NCBI GenBank assembly: GCA_019751755.1
Contig: JAIENA010000065.1
Span: forward strand, 1 to 44,907
DNA length: 44,907 nt
Source of the DNA: Burkholderiaceae bacterium
GTDB lineage: Bacteria; Pseudomonadota; Gammaproteobacteria; Burkholderiales; Burkholderiaceae_D
Direction: 5' to 3'
The position numbers and the translations under genes are program-made. Of this stretch, positions 18,174-26,369 are shown one piece after another; position 1 is the first letter of the stretch, and the number at the start of each line of letters is the position of its first letter. The notes under the pieces were generated by a model. That model ran no database searches and had not been told where the DNA came from. It saw only the letters and a list, made by a program, of their open reading frames with translations.

Positions 18174-19388
18174 ATGCGCAAACTGTTACTTGTTTCCCTG
18201 CTCGCCGCAACGACCTGCGCGCGTGCTGATTTTTCCATTCCCGGCTATGAGCTGGTCTTGACCAACCCTGTGGAAACGGCGCTGCCGAACCCGGACTTGC
18301 GCGATACCGTCACGGTCTGGAGCGAGTTGTTCGACAACGCGAAAAAAGAAATCGTCATCGGCCAGTTTTACGCGGTGGTGAAACCCGGCTCGCCGTTTGA
18401 GCGTGTGGTGGAGCGGCTCGAAGCGGCCGGCAAACGTGGCGTGAAAATCCGCTTCCTGCTCGACAAGAAAGGCGTCAACCTGTCGGAAGCGCCGACCATC
18501 GAACGCCTGAAGGCCATCCCGAACCTGGAGTTGCGCATCCTCGACTTCAGCCAGTTGACGGGCAACGGCATCATCCACGCGAAGTACCTGGTGGTGGACC
18601 AGCAAGTGGCCTTCCTGGGCAGCCAGAATTTCGACTGGCGCGCGTTCACCCACATCCACGAAACCGGCTTGCGCATCACGGACCCGAAAGTCGTGGCGCA
18701 AGTCCAGGCCATTTTTGAGCAGGACTGGCGCGCGCAGGCGCAACTGGCGCAAGGCAAATCGGTGGCGCCGGTCGCGCAAGCGTCCCACAGTGCCAATTAC
18801 GCGCCGGAGGCGTTTCTGATGGCCAGCCCGTACCCGTACAACCCGGCCGGCGTGGCCGATTCCGAGCGTGGCTTGCCGGCCATGCTGGCCGAAGCGCAAA
18901 GCGAAGTGCGGGTGCAGGTGCTGGACTATGCGCCGCTGTCGTATGGCCCGAAAGGCACGCGGCCTTACTATGCCGTGATCGACAACGCGGTGCGCGCGGC
19001 GGCGCAGCGCGGCGTGAAAATCAAATTGATGGTGTCGAACTGGAATACTGAAAAGCCTGCCATTGATTACCTGAAAAGCCTGGCCATGGTGCCCAACGTG
19101 GAAATCCGCGTGGTGACGTTGCCGCAGGCGTCGGAGGGCTTTATTCCCTTTGCCCGCGTGATCCACAGCAAGACCATGTCGGTGGATGGCAAGCTGGCCA
19201 TGGTCGGCACCAGTAACTGGGCCGGCGGCTATTTCGACTTGTCGCGCAACCTGGAAATGGTGCTGCGCAATCCGGCCATGGCGCAGCGCGTGGCGGCCTT
19301 GCATGAACAATTGTGGAGCTCGCAGTACGCGGCGCCGCTCGATGTCAACAAGACCTATCCGAAACCGGTCAAGGGCAAGGAAGAGTGA
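18174..19388 (+). CDS. Exported phospholipase-D-fold protein, PLD3/PLD4-like (probable nuclease)
   Basis: A 404-residue protein with a Sec signal peptide (cleavage after about residue 18, CARA|D). It carries two HKD motifs: HAKYLVVD (H135, K137, D142) followed by GSQNFDWRAF, and HSKTMSVD (H331, K333, D338) followed by GTSNWAGGYF. The spacing, the DWR and NW segments and the DYAPLSY...PYYAVID stretch resemble animal PLD3/PLD4, which are 5'-exonucleases for single-stranded nucleic acid rather than lipases. Placement between a 5'-nucleotidase and an S1/P1 nuclease supports a nuclease role (inference). The ATG at 18174 has TGGAG 9 bp upstream; a GTG at 18165 is possible. It could still be a lipase. 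Confidence 0.82.
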   Translation: MRKLLLVSLLAATTCARADFSIPGYELVLTNPVETALPNPDLRDTVTVWSELFDNAKKEIVIGQFYAVVKPGSPFERVVERLEAAGKRGVKIRFLLDKKGVNLSEAPTIERLKAIPNLELRILDFSQLTGNGIIHAKYLVVDQQVAFLGSQNFDWRAFTHIHETGLRITDPKVVAQVQAIFEQDWRAQAQLAQGKSVAPVAQASHSANYAPEAFLMASPYPYNPAGVADSERGLPAMLAEAQSEVRVQVLDYAPLSYGPKGTRPYYAVIDNAVRAAAQRGVKIKLMVSNWNTEKPAIDYLKSLAMVPNVEIRVVTLPQASEGFIPFARVIHSKTMSVDGKLAMVGTSNWAGGYFDLSRNLEMVLRNPAMAQRVAALHEQLWSSQYAAPLDVNKTYPKPVKGKEE

Positions 19389-20356
19389 TGCGGCGCCTTG
19401 TGTGCGCGGCGCTGGGCGCCGCTGCCTTGTGTGCATCAAACCCGGCGCTGGCATGGGGCTTTGACGGCCACCGCACGGTGGGCGCCATCGCCGACCAGTT
19501 GATTCGGGGCAGCAATGCGGAAAAACAGGTCAAGGCCTTGCTGTTGCCCGGTGAAAACCTGGAAAAGATCGCCGTCTGGATGGATTGCGTGAAAGGCTCG
19601 GCATGTGGTCCGCAAACGCAGGAAATGCAGGATTACGTGCAGGCCAATCCGCGGCACGCCGAGTATCACTATACGAATCTGCCGTTGCAGGCGCTGGAGT
19701 ACCAGCAGGGCGCGGTGGGCGCCCAGGGACACGACATTGTGCAATCGATGCGCCAGGCCGTGTGGGTGTTGCAGGGCAAGGATGGCGCGGCGGTCAATCC
19801 GCATCAATTGACCCGGCGCCAGGCCTTGCTGTTGCTGGCGCACCTGGTGGGCGACATGCACCAACCACTCCACGTCGGCAATGCCTACCTGGACCAGCAG
19901 GGCGCCTATGTCCTGCCCATCAAGCCGGAGCAGGTCGATGACGTGACGGTGTTTAGCACGGCGGGCGGCAATGCGCTGCTGCTGGAGGGCAACCGTTCGC
20001 TGCACAATTACTGGGATTATCCGCTGGTCCAGTATGCGATGAAGCGGAGCGCCGCGCCGACGCCGGAACAGTATGCGCGCCTGGTGTTGGCGGCCCGGCC
20101 AGCGGTGGCGCAGTTCGATGGCGATCCGGCGGAATGGGCGCCGCTGCTGGCGGCCGAAGCGCTGGCGGTGTCCAAACGGGCTCATGCGGGCTTGAAGGTG
20201 GGGCCGATGCAGGCGGTGCCGACCCGTGAAACCAAGGTGTCGTGGCCGGTGACGGCGCCGGACGATTATGCGGTGACGTCGTCGGCGCAGGTGAAGGAAC
20301 AATTGGCCCGGGCCGGCATCCGCTTTGCCGCGATGCTGCAGGCGATTTGGCCGTGA
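19388..20356 (+). CDS. Exported S1/P1-family nuclease
   Basis: A 322-residue zinc-dependent nuclease that cuts single-stranded DNA and RNA and removes 3'-phosphates. The signal peptide ends at ALA|W, leaving Trp as mature residue 1, which in P1 nuclease ligates zinc with its amino group; mature His6 follows in WGFDGHRTVG. Other zinc ligands lie in HYTNLP, LAHLVGDMHQPLHVG and SLHNYWDYPL. The ATG overlaps the stop of the PLD-like gene (TGATG), so the two proteins are made from one message. Length and motif order are complete. Confidence 0.94.
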   Translation: MRRLVCAALGAAALCASNPALAWGFDGHRTVGAIADQLIRGSNAEKQVKALLLPGENLEKIAVWMDCVKGSACGPQTQEMQDYVQANPRHAEYHYTNLPLQALEYQQGAVGAQGHDIVQSMRQAVWVLQGKDGAAVNPHQLTRRQALLLLAHLVGDMHQPLHVGNAYLDQQGAYVLPIKPEQVDDVTVFSTAGGNALLLEGNRSLHNYWDYPLVQYAMKRSAAPTPEQYARLVLAARPAVAQFDGDPAEWAPLLAAEALAVSKRAHAGLKVGPMQAVPTRETKVSWPVTAPDDYAVTSSAQVKEQLARAGIRFAAMLQAIWP

Positions 20357-20449
20357 TGATGAATCGTCTTATTCCGGGCCAACAGCTTCCGATGTATTCA
20401 CAGCCGCGTTAGTGCGGACGCCGCGCGCGCCATGCTGCCGCAGCCCGAC

Positions 20450-21109
20450 TCAGTCGCCGCCGCCACAACCGCCGCCGCCATCGCCACCGGAATCGCTGGA
20501 GGAATCGCCGCCGCAACCACTGCCACCACCGCCGCAACCGGCCAGGTCGGCGCCGCAATGGACCGTGCCATCGGTCTGGCGCAATGTGGCGCAATCGAGT
20601 GCATAAATAAAACCGCCGGCGATGCCCAGCTTGGTGTCGAGCGCGAACAGCAAGGGCAGGCGGGTCGGCGCTTTCGGATTGATGTTTTCTTCCAGGCACG
20701 CATAGCGCCAGCAGCGGCGGATGCCGTCGTTGTTGCGCCGGGCCGGGGCCAGCACGGTGGCCGGCGTATGGTGCAGGAAGCGGCCGAAGGCCTGCTTGCA
20801 GAATTGTTCGTAGTTCTTCGTGTACAGGATGAATTCATGCCACAAGTCATCGGCCACCTGGGACGGCATCGACACGTACAGCCGGCCCGACTTCAAATGC
20901 GCCAGGAAGAATTGGCGCAAGCCGTGCGACACCAGTTGGCAATCGCGCAGGCTCAAGTGCGGGTGACGCTTGACGAGCTTGTCGAACAAGCCTTTCGGCA
21001 AATCAAACGTGCGGATGAAACTTTCCCGCTTCAGTCGCACATTGCGGCGCCACAGGTGGATGCTGACACCGGCAAACAGCAGGCAGGCGAGCAGGGCGGG
21101 GATGGCCAT
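20450..21109 (-). CDS. Membrane-anchored glycine-rich-domain (GRDP)-like protein
   Basis: A 219-residue protein with one N-terminal hydrophobic segment (about residues 3-18, PALLACLLFAGVSIHLW) and a basic region. Its soluble domain contains VADDLWHEFILYTKNYEQFC near residue 85, the signature of glycine-rich-domain proteins of unknown function. The last ~35 residues are a low-complexity tail of Gly, Cys, Ser and Asp with four cysteines (GCGGGGSGCGGDSSSDSGG and on). The gene converges with the nuclease gene, 93 bp apart. No function is known. Confidence 0.75.
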   Translation of the reverse strand: MAIPALLACLLFAGVSIHLWRRNVRLKRESFIRTFDLPKGLFDKLVKRHPHLSLRDCQLVSHGLRQFFLAHLKSGRLYVSMPSQVADDLWHEFILYTKNYEQFCKQAFGRFLHHTPATVLAPARRNNDGIRRCWRYACLEENINPKAPTRLPLLFALDTKLGIAGGFIYALDCATLRQTDGTVHCGADLAGCGGGGSGCGGDSSSDSGGDGGGGCGGGD

Positions 21110-21149
21110 CAGAGCACCTCGTTGAAAGAGATGAAACGCAAGGCTCAGG

Positions 21150-21587
21150 CTACGGCTTCACCGCTTCCATCACGGTGAGCTTGCTGTCGGCCACGCCAGT
21201 GTATACCACCACCAGCTTGACCGGCCCGGTCCCCACGTTGCGGCCATTGTGCAAGGTGTTGACCACTTCGGCCAGCATGTCGCCCGCTTTCAGGCGTTTG
21301 ACGGCGCCATCTTTCAAATGCACTTCCAGCTCGCCTTCGGTCACCATGGCAAATGATGGCACCGTGTGCAAATGCCAGCCGGTCTCACTGCCGGGCGCGA
21401 TTTCAATCAGCATGCCGGTCACTTGTGCCGGGCCTTGCGGATACGCCAGCGGCTTGCCGTCCCAGCTGGTTTGCGTCTTCAGCACGGTGGAGGCCTTGAC
21501 GGCGGCGGACTGGTCGAGCGCGTAGGCGGGCGGCAGCAGCAGGGCGGCCGATAGCGTGGCCAGCAGGGCGGCGGTGATTTTTTTCAT
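21150..21587 (-). CDS. Exported cupin-domain protein
   Basis: A 145-residue protein with a signal peptide (cleavage near PPAYA|LDQ, residue 23) and one small cupin barrel. The metal-binding motifs are GSETGWHLHTVPSFAMVTEGELEV (first cupin motif with His-x-His and Glu) and GDMLAEVVNTLHNGRNVG (second motif). Substrate and activity cannot be told. It has its own ribosome binding region (GGAGACCATCACAATG) and lies just downstream of the ABC importer operon in the same direction, but is separated from it by a hairpin. Confidence 0.85.
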   Translation of the reverse strand: MKKITAALLATLSAALLLPPAYALDQSAAVKASTVLKTQTSWDGKPLAYPQGPAQVTGMLIEIAPGSETGWHLHTVPSFAMVTEGELEVHLKDGAVKRLKAGDMLAEVVNTLHNGRNVGTGPVKLVVVYTGVADSKLTVMEAVKP

Positions 21588-21651
21588 TGTGATGGTCTCC
21601 GGGAATTGACTGCCGCAGGGCGCGGCGCGGAGCCATTATGGGGGGAGGGGA

Positions 21652-21679
21652 ATGGGGAAGGCAATGTCGCCTTCCCCAT
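21652..21679 (-). terminator. Hairpin after the nucleoside ABC operon
   Basis: A perfect 11-bp stem (ATGGGGAAGGC at 21652-21662, GCCTTCCCCAT at 21669-21679, loop AATGTC) starts 16 bp past the last permease stop. On the minus strand it is followed by a C-rich stretch rather than T residues, so it may be a processing or stability hairpin or a factor-assisted terminator. Confidence 0.55.
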
Positions 21680-21694
21680 GGAGACTATTGACGA

Positions 21695-22666
21695 TCAGCG
21701 CGACTTCACAAACGGCACGCCAATCGCCTTCGGCGCCACCGACTTGGCCATCAGGCCAGCCAGCACCACCACCGTCACCACGTACGGCACCATCTGGATC
21801 AGTGCGCCAGGGATACGGCCGATGACCGGCAAATCGACGCCTTCGAGCTGGATTTGCACCGCGCCGAAGAAACCGAACATCAGGCAGCCGAGGAAGGTGT
21901 AGACCGGACGCCAGTTGCCGAACACCATCGCGGTCAACGCCAGGTAGCCGGCGCCGGCCGACATGTCGCGCAGGAAGAAGCCGCTCTGCACGATGGCCAG
22001 ATACGCGCCCGAGAACGAGCACAGCACGCCGGCAATGATCATCGCGCGGTAGCGGGTCCATTCCACCGAGACACCGGCCGCATCGGCCGCGTGCGGGTTT
22101 TCGCCGCAGGCGCGCAGGCGCAGGCCGAAGCTGGTGTGGTACAGCACCCAGTGCACCAGCGGCACCAGCGCAAACGCCAGGTACACCAGCACCGAATGGC
22201 CACCGATCAGCTTGGTATAGAACCAGCCGAGGAAGGGAATGTCGGCCACCGCCGCGCTGCCCGGCAGCACCACGTCAAACAAACGCGCCTCGCCCAGGTC
22301 CGGCGTGCGGCCGCCCTGCTGGAAGAAGAATTGCGCGATGACGAAGGTCAGGCCGCTCATCGCGATGTTGATCGCAATGCCGCCTACCAGTTGGTTGCCC
22401 TTTTGCGTGATGGCGACATAGCCTTGCAAGGTGGCCAGCACGACGGACACTGCGACACCGGCCGCCACGCCATACCAGGGGTTTTGCGTGGCAAAGGCGA
22501 CGGCGGCCGAGACGAAGGCGGAGGCCAGGATCTTGCCTTCCAGGCCGATGTCGATGACGCCGGAGCGTTCGGCAAACAGGCCGGCCATGGCGGCGAAAAT
22601 CAGCACCGGCGCATTGCGCACGGTGGACACGATGATGGAGCCGAGGTGGAGGTCTTCGAAAGTCAT
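21695..22666 (-). CDS. Nucleoside ABC importer, permease subunit 2
   Basis: A 323-residue polytopic inner-membrane protein of the BPD_transp_2 family (NupQ/YufQ type). Family stretches include AAMAGLFAERSGVIDIGLEGKI near the N-terminus, GLRLRACGENPHAADAAGVSV in the middle and GAYLAIVQSGFFLRDMSAG. It begins 4 bp after the other permease gene and ends the operon of substrate-binding protein, ATPase and two permeases. By family it imports purine and pyrimidine nucleosides. Confidence 0.92.
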   Translation of the reverse strand: MTFEDLHLGSIIVSTVRNAPVLIFAAMAGLFAERSGVIDIGLEGKILASAFVSAAVAFATQNPWYGVAAGVAVSVVLATLQGYVAITQKGNQLVGGIAINIAMSGLTFVIAQFFFQQGGRTPDLGEARLFDVVLPGSAAVADIPFLGWFYTKLIGGHSVLVYLAFALVPLVHWVLYHTSFGLRLRACGENPHAADAAGVSVEWTRYRAMIIAGVLCSFSGAYLAIVQSGFFLRDMSAGAGYLALTAMVFGNWRPVYTFLGCLMFGFFGAVQIQLEGVDLPVIGRIPGALIQMVPYVVTVVVLAGLMAKSVAPKAIGVPFVKSR

Positions 22667-22670
22667 GGTA

Positions 22671-23753
22671 TCAGCCCTTGCGCGACTTGATCAGTTTGAG
22701 GATAGCCGGCGCATACAGGTTTTCCATCGCGCCGCAGAACAGGATGATCAAACCCTGGATGAAGATGAAGGTTTCGGTCGGGATGTTCGGCTTTTCCAGC
22801 GACAGGTCGAAGCCGCCCTGGATCAGCGCGCCAAACAGCACCGACGACAGGAAAATGCCGACCGGGTGCTGGCGTCCCATTAACGCGATGGCGATGCCGA
22901 TAAAGCCGGCGCCACCGACGAAGTTCAGCGACAGATAGTGGGTCGAGCCCATGATCGAGTTGACCGCGCCCAGGCCGGCCAGTGCGCCGGACAGCGCCAT
23001 CACGATGATGATCATGGCGCTGATCTTGACGCCGGCATAGTGGGCGGCGTGCTGGTTCAGGCCCAGTGCGCGCACCTTGTAGCCCCAGGCGGAACGTTTC
23101 ATGACGACGCCGTAGACGACCAGCGCCAGGATCGCCAGGAAGAAGCCGATATTGAGCGGCGTTTCACCCAGGATCGGGAACCAGGCGTTCAGGCGCGGCA
23201 TTTCCGCGGCGGCCGAGAACACGCGCGACGCGGTGTTTTGCTCGCCTGGCGGAATCAGGTATTTGACGATGATGAAGTTCATCAGCGAGGCCGCGATGAA
23301 GTTGAACATGATGGTGGTGACCACGATGTGCGAACCACGCTTGGCTTGCAGGTAGCCGGGGAGATACGCCCACAGCGCGCCGAACAGCGCGGCGCCCAGC
23401 ATGCCCGCCGGGATCAGCAAATACCACGGCAGCGTGGCGTCAAAGTAAATCATCACCAGCGTCAAGCCGAGGCCGCCGAAATACATCTGGCCTTCGGCGC
23501 CGATGTTGAACAGGCCGGCCTGCATCGCCAGCGACACGGCCAGTCCGGTGAAGACGAACGTCGACGCATAGAACAGCGTATAGCTCAAGCCTTCCGGATT
23601 GATGATGGCGCTGTTGACCAGGATGCGCAGCGAGTCGACCGGGTCTTCGCCCAGCATGTGGATCACCAGCGCCGCCACCAGCAGCGCCGACAGCAGGTTC
23701 AGTACGGGCAGGACAAACGCCGTGGCCCAGCGTGGCATATCGTTAGTCGTCAT
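22671..23753 (-). CDS. Nucleoside ABC importer, permease subunit 1
   Basis: A 360-residue polytopic permease (NupP/YufP type). It shows SLAMQAGLFNIGAEGQMYFGG near residue 75, KRGSHIVVTTIMFNFIA near residue 140, VRALGLNQHAAHYAGVKIS near residue 230 and FVGGAGFIGIAIALMGRQHPVG near residue 280. Its ATG overlaps the ATPase stop by 4 bp. It forms the membrane channel together with permease 2. Confidence 0.93.
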   Translation of the reverse strand: MTTNDMPRWATAFVLPVLNLLSALLVAALVIHMLGEDPVDSLRILVNSAIINPEGLSYTLFYASTFVFTGLAVSLAMQAGLFNIGAEGQMYFGGLGLTLVMIYFDATLPWYLLIPAGMLGAALFGALWAYLPGYLQAKRGSHIVVTTIMFNFIAASLMNFIIVKYLIPPGEQNTASRVFSAAAEMPRLNAWFPILGETPLNIGFFLAILALVVYGVVMKRSAWGYKVRALGLNQHAAHYAGVKISAMIIIVMALSGALAGLGAVNSIMGSTHYLSLNFVGGAGFIGIAIALMGRQHPVGIFLSSVLFGALIQGGFDLSLEKPNIPTETFIFIQGLIILFCGAMENLYAPAILKLIKSRKG

Positions 23754-25285
23754 GATTTATGCATGCCTCCCATCAGCAGACCGATGCGAGTCGTGTCGAA
23801 TTCGTCGATTTTCAGTTCACCCGTGATGCTGCCGCCGCACATCACGAGGATGCGGTCGGCCAGCGCGCGGACTTCTTCCAGTTCCACCGATACCAGCAGG
23901 ATCGCCATGCCGGCATCGCGCAGCGCCAGCAACTGGCGGTGGATCGCTTCAATGGTGCCGATATCGACGCCACGGGTGGGCTGGCCGACCAGCATCAGCT
24001 TGGGATTGGCCAGCACTTCGCGCGCAATCACGACTTTTTGCTGGTTACCGCCGGACAGCAGGCCGATACGCAAATCCGGATTGGCCGGACGCACGTCGAA
24101 GGTTTGCAGTAAACCTGCGCAGCGCTGGGCAATGCCTTTGAAGTCGATCAGGCCCCAGCGGTTGGTCAGCGCCTTGTCGTCCTGGTGGCCGAAGAAGGTG
24201 TTGTGCATGACCGAAAAGCCTTTGATCACGCCGTCACGCAAGCGGTCTTCCGGCACATGGCCGATGCCCAGTTCACGGAAGGTGCGCGGCAAGCCGTCGG
24301 CGTCGCTGCGACCAGTGTAGGGGAGGGCCTTGCCTTCGAACGTCAGTTCGCCCGAGGTCGGCAAACGCATACCGGACAGGATTTCCATCAATTCGCTCTG
24401 GCCATTGCCGGATACGCCGGCAATGGCGACGATCTCGCCCGCGCGCAAGGTGAAATTCAACTTGTTCAGCAGGGTGACGCCGTTGCTGTCTTTCAGCTCC
24501 AGGTCGCGCACTTCCAGCACCGGCGTGCCGGGATTGTAGGCGCCGCGCGGCAGGTTGTTTTCAATCGGGCGGCCCACCATCATGTTGGCCAGTTCTTCCT
24601 TCGAGGTCTGCGCGGTCTGCACCGCGCCCACCACTTTGCCGCCGCGCATCACGGTCACGGTGTCCGTGATGTCCATGATTTCCTGCAGCTTGTGGGTGAT
24701 CAGGATGATGGTTTTGCCCTGTTCCTTGAACAGGCGCAGGATCTCGAACAGCGACGCGGTTTCCTGCGCCGTCAGCACGGCGGTCGGTTCATCGAGGATC
24801 AGGATGTTCGCGCTGCGGTAAATCTGCTTGAGGATTTCGACCCGCTGCTGGGCCCCGACCGACAAGTCGTGGATGGTGGCCAGCGGATCGACGTCGAGCC
24901 GGTAGCGCGCGCAAATCTCGCGCAGCTTGGCTTCCACCCCGGCGCGCTGGCCGGCCAGTTTAAACCCGCCTTCCGCGCCCAGCATCACGTTGTCGAGCAC
25001 CGTCATGTTTTCAACCAGCATGAAGTGCTGGTGCACCATGCCGATGCCAAGCGCGATCGCCTGGTGGGAACTGTGGATGGACTGGACTTGTCCGTCGAGC
25101 AGGATATCGCCGCTGTCAGCGCGGTAATAGCCATACAGGATGCTCATCAGGGTCGATTTGCCGGCGCCATTTTCGCCCACGAGGCCGTGGATGGCCCCCT
25201 TGGCAATCGAAAAGCTGACGTCCGTGTTCGCTTTCACCGCCCCAAATTGCTTGGAAATGCCGCGAAATTCTACTGCTGGGTGCAT
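23750..25285 (-). CDS. Nucleoside ABC importer, double ATPase subunit
   Basis: A 511-residue fusion of two nucleotide-binding domains (NupO/YufO, sugar-importer-like). Domain 1 has GLVGENGAGKST, LSVGAQQRVEIL and ILILDEPTAVLT. Domain 2 has AGVSGNGQSELME, LLSGGNQQKVVIARE and the altered Walker B LMLVGQPTRGVDIG, in which the usual Asp-Glu pair is absent. That is normal for the second half of this family. It is separated from the upstream substrate-binding gene by a strong terminator-like hairpin and overlaps the next permease gene. Confidence 0.95.
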   Translation of the reverse strand: MHPAVEFRGISKQFGAVKANTDVSFSIAKGAIHGLVGENGAGKSTLMSILYGYYRADSGDILLDGQVQSIHSSHQAIALGIGMVHQHFMLVENMTVLDNVMLGAEGGFKLAGQRAGVEAKLREICARYRLDVDPLATIHDLSVGAQQRVEILKQIYRSANILILDEPTAVLTAQETASLFEILRLFKEQGKTIILITHKLQEIMDITDTVTVMRGGKVVGAVQTAQTSKEELANMMVGRPIENNLPRGAYNPGTPVLEVRDLELKDSNGVTLLNKLNFTLRAGEIVAIAGVSGNGQSELMEILSGMRLPTSGELTFEGKALPYTGRSDADGLPRTFRELGIGHVPEDRLRDGVIKGFSVMHNTFFGHQDDKALTNRWGLIDFKGIAQRCAGLLQTFDVRPANPDLRIGLLSGGNQQKVVIAREVLANPKLMLVGQPTRGVDIGTIEAIHRQLLALRDAGMAILLVSVELEEVRALADRILVMCGGSITGELKIDEFDTTRIGLLMGGMHKS

Positions 25286-25319
25286 AGGATCAGTGGAATG
25301 GCTGAAAAGTTAGGGGATT

Positions 25320-25357
25320 AAAAAACGCGCCGCACGGGAAGACCCCGCCGGCGCGTT
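25320..25357 (-). terminator. Attenuating terminator between substrate-binding protein and ATPase genes
   Basis: On the minus strand, AACGCGCCG and CGGCGCGTT arms (25349-25357 and 25324-25332 in plus numbering) form a 9-bp GC stem, followed by six T residues. It sits 16 bp after the stop of the BMP-family gene and 34 bp before the ATPase start. It should end most transcripts after the binding protein, with read-through supplying the less abundant ATPase and permeases. Confidence 0.85.
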
Positions 25358-25373
25358 CTCTGGAATGACATGA

Positions 25374-26369
25374 TCAGGCTGGGCAGGCAACGCCCGTGCG
25401 GATGTCGATGACTTTGACTTTGCCATCGATAATATCCTTGCGTGCAGCCAGGACTTTCTTTTCGATGTCAGGGGTGATCAGCTTGCGGTTGTGCTCATCG
25501 AGCGCCCAGTCCACGCCGCCTTCTTTCAAGCCCTTGGCGGTGACGCCGGCTTGCCAGGTACCGTTCTTTTGCTGCATGAACGAGTCGTACACAGCGTTAC
25601 CAACGTTCTTGACCATCGAGGTCAGGACGCTGCCGGGATACAGGCTGTTCTGGTTCGAATCGACGCCGATCGACAGCTTGCCTTTTTCCTTGGCGGTCTG
25701 CAGCACGCCGTTACCGGAGCCGCCGGCCACCGCGAACACCACGTCCACGCCGCGTTCGAATTGCGAGCGCGCCAGTTCGCCACCCTTGGCCGGATCGTTC
25801 CAGGCGGCGGCGGTGGTGCCGACCATGTTCGAGAACACTTCGGATTTCTTGTCGACCGACTTGGCGCCTTGCGCGTAGCCGCAGGCAAAGGTGCGGATCA
25901 GCGGAATGTCGATGCCGCCGATGAAGCCCAGCTTCTTGGATTTCGATGCCATGGCGCCGGCCACACCGGCCAGGTACGAGCCTTCTTCTTCCTTGAAGGT
26001 GATCGAGTTGACGTTGGCGCCCTGCGCCACGCCGTCGATCAGCACAAAGCGCACTTTCGGGAATTCCTTGGCGACCTTTTGCACCGCCTGGGTCTGGGCG
26101 AAGCCGATCGAGGCGATCAAGTCCAGATTTTTGCGGGCCAGGCCGCGCAGCACCTGTTCGGCCTGCGTATCGCTGCTCGCTTGTACTTCGATGAATTTAA
26201 TGCCGGTCTCTTTCTGGAAGCGCTGTGCGCCTTCGAAAGCGGACTGGTTGAACGATTTGTCGAACTTGCCGCCCGCATCGTAGACGATGCCCAGTTTTGG
26301 GTCCGCGGCGGAAGCGCCAGCTGCGACACAGATAGCGGCAACGGCCATGCTGAGGTGTTTGATTTTCAT
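25374..26369 (-). CDS. BMP-family nucleoside-binding periplasmic protein
   Basis: A 331-residue solute-binding protein for an ABC importer. The signal peptide ends near AAGASA|ADPK (residue 22) with no lipobox, so it is free in the periplasm. Family motifs are LGIVYDAGGKFDKSFNQSAFEGAQ near residue 27, EEEGSYLAGVAGAMASKSKKLGFIGG near residue 127 and VVFAVAGGSGNGVLQTAKE near residue 210. BmpA/PnrA relatives bind purine nucleosides; the Asp and Asn in the GGKFDKSFN loop are of the type that contacts ribose and base. A CAGGGAG ribosome binding site precedes the ATG. Confidence 0.92.
   Translation of the reverse strand: MKIKHLSMAVAAICVAAGASAADPKLGIVYDAGGKFDKSFNQSAFEGAQRFQKETGIKFIEVQASSDTQAEQVLRGLARKNLDLIASIGFAQTQAVQKVAKEFPKVRFVLIDGVAQGANVNSITFKEEEGSYLAGVAGAMASKSKKLGFIGGIDIPLIRTFACGYAQGAKSVDKKSEVFSNMVGTTAAAWNDPAKGGELARSQFERGVDVVFAVAGGSGNGVLQTAKEKGKLSIGVDSNQNSLYPGSVLTSMVKNVGNAVYDSFMQQKNGTWQAGVTAKGLKEGGVDWALDEHNRKLITPDIEKKVLAARKDIIDGKVKVIDIRTGVACPA

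Noticed and set aside
22938-24320. 460-codon plus-strand frame over the ABC permease and ATPase genes
   Set aside because: Antisense to two overlapping transporter genes with full motifs; composition is typical of a shadow frame.
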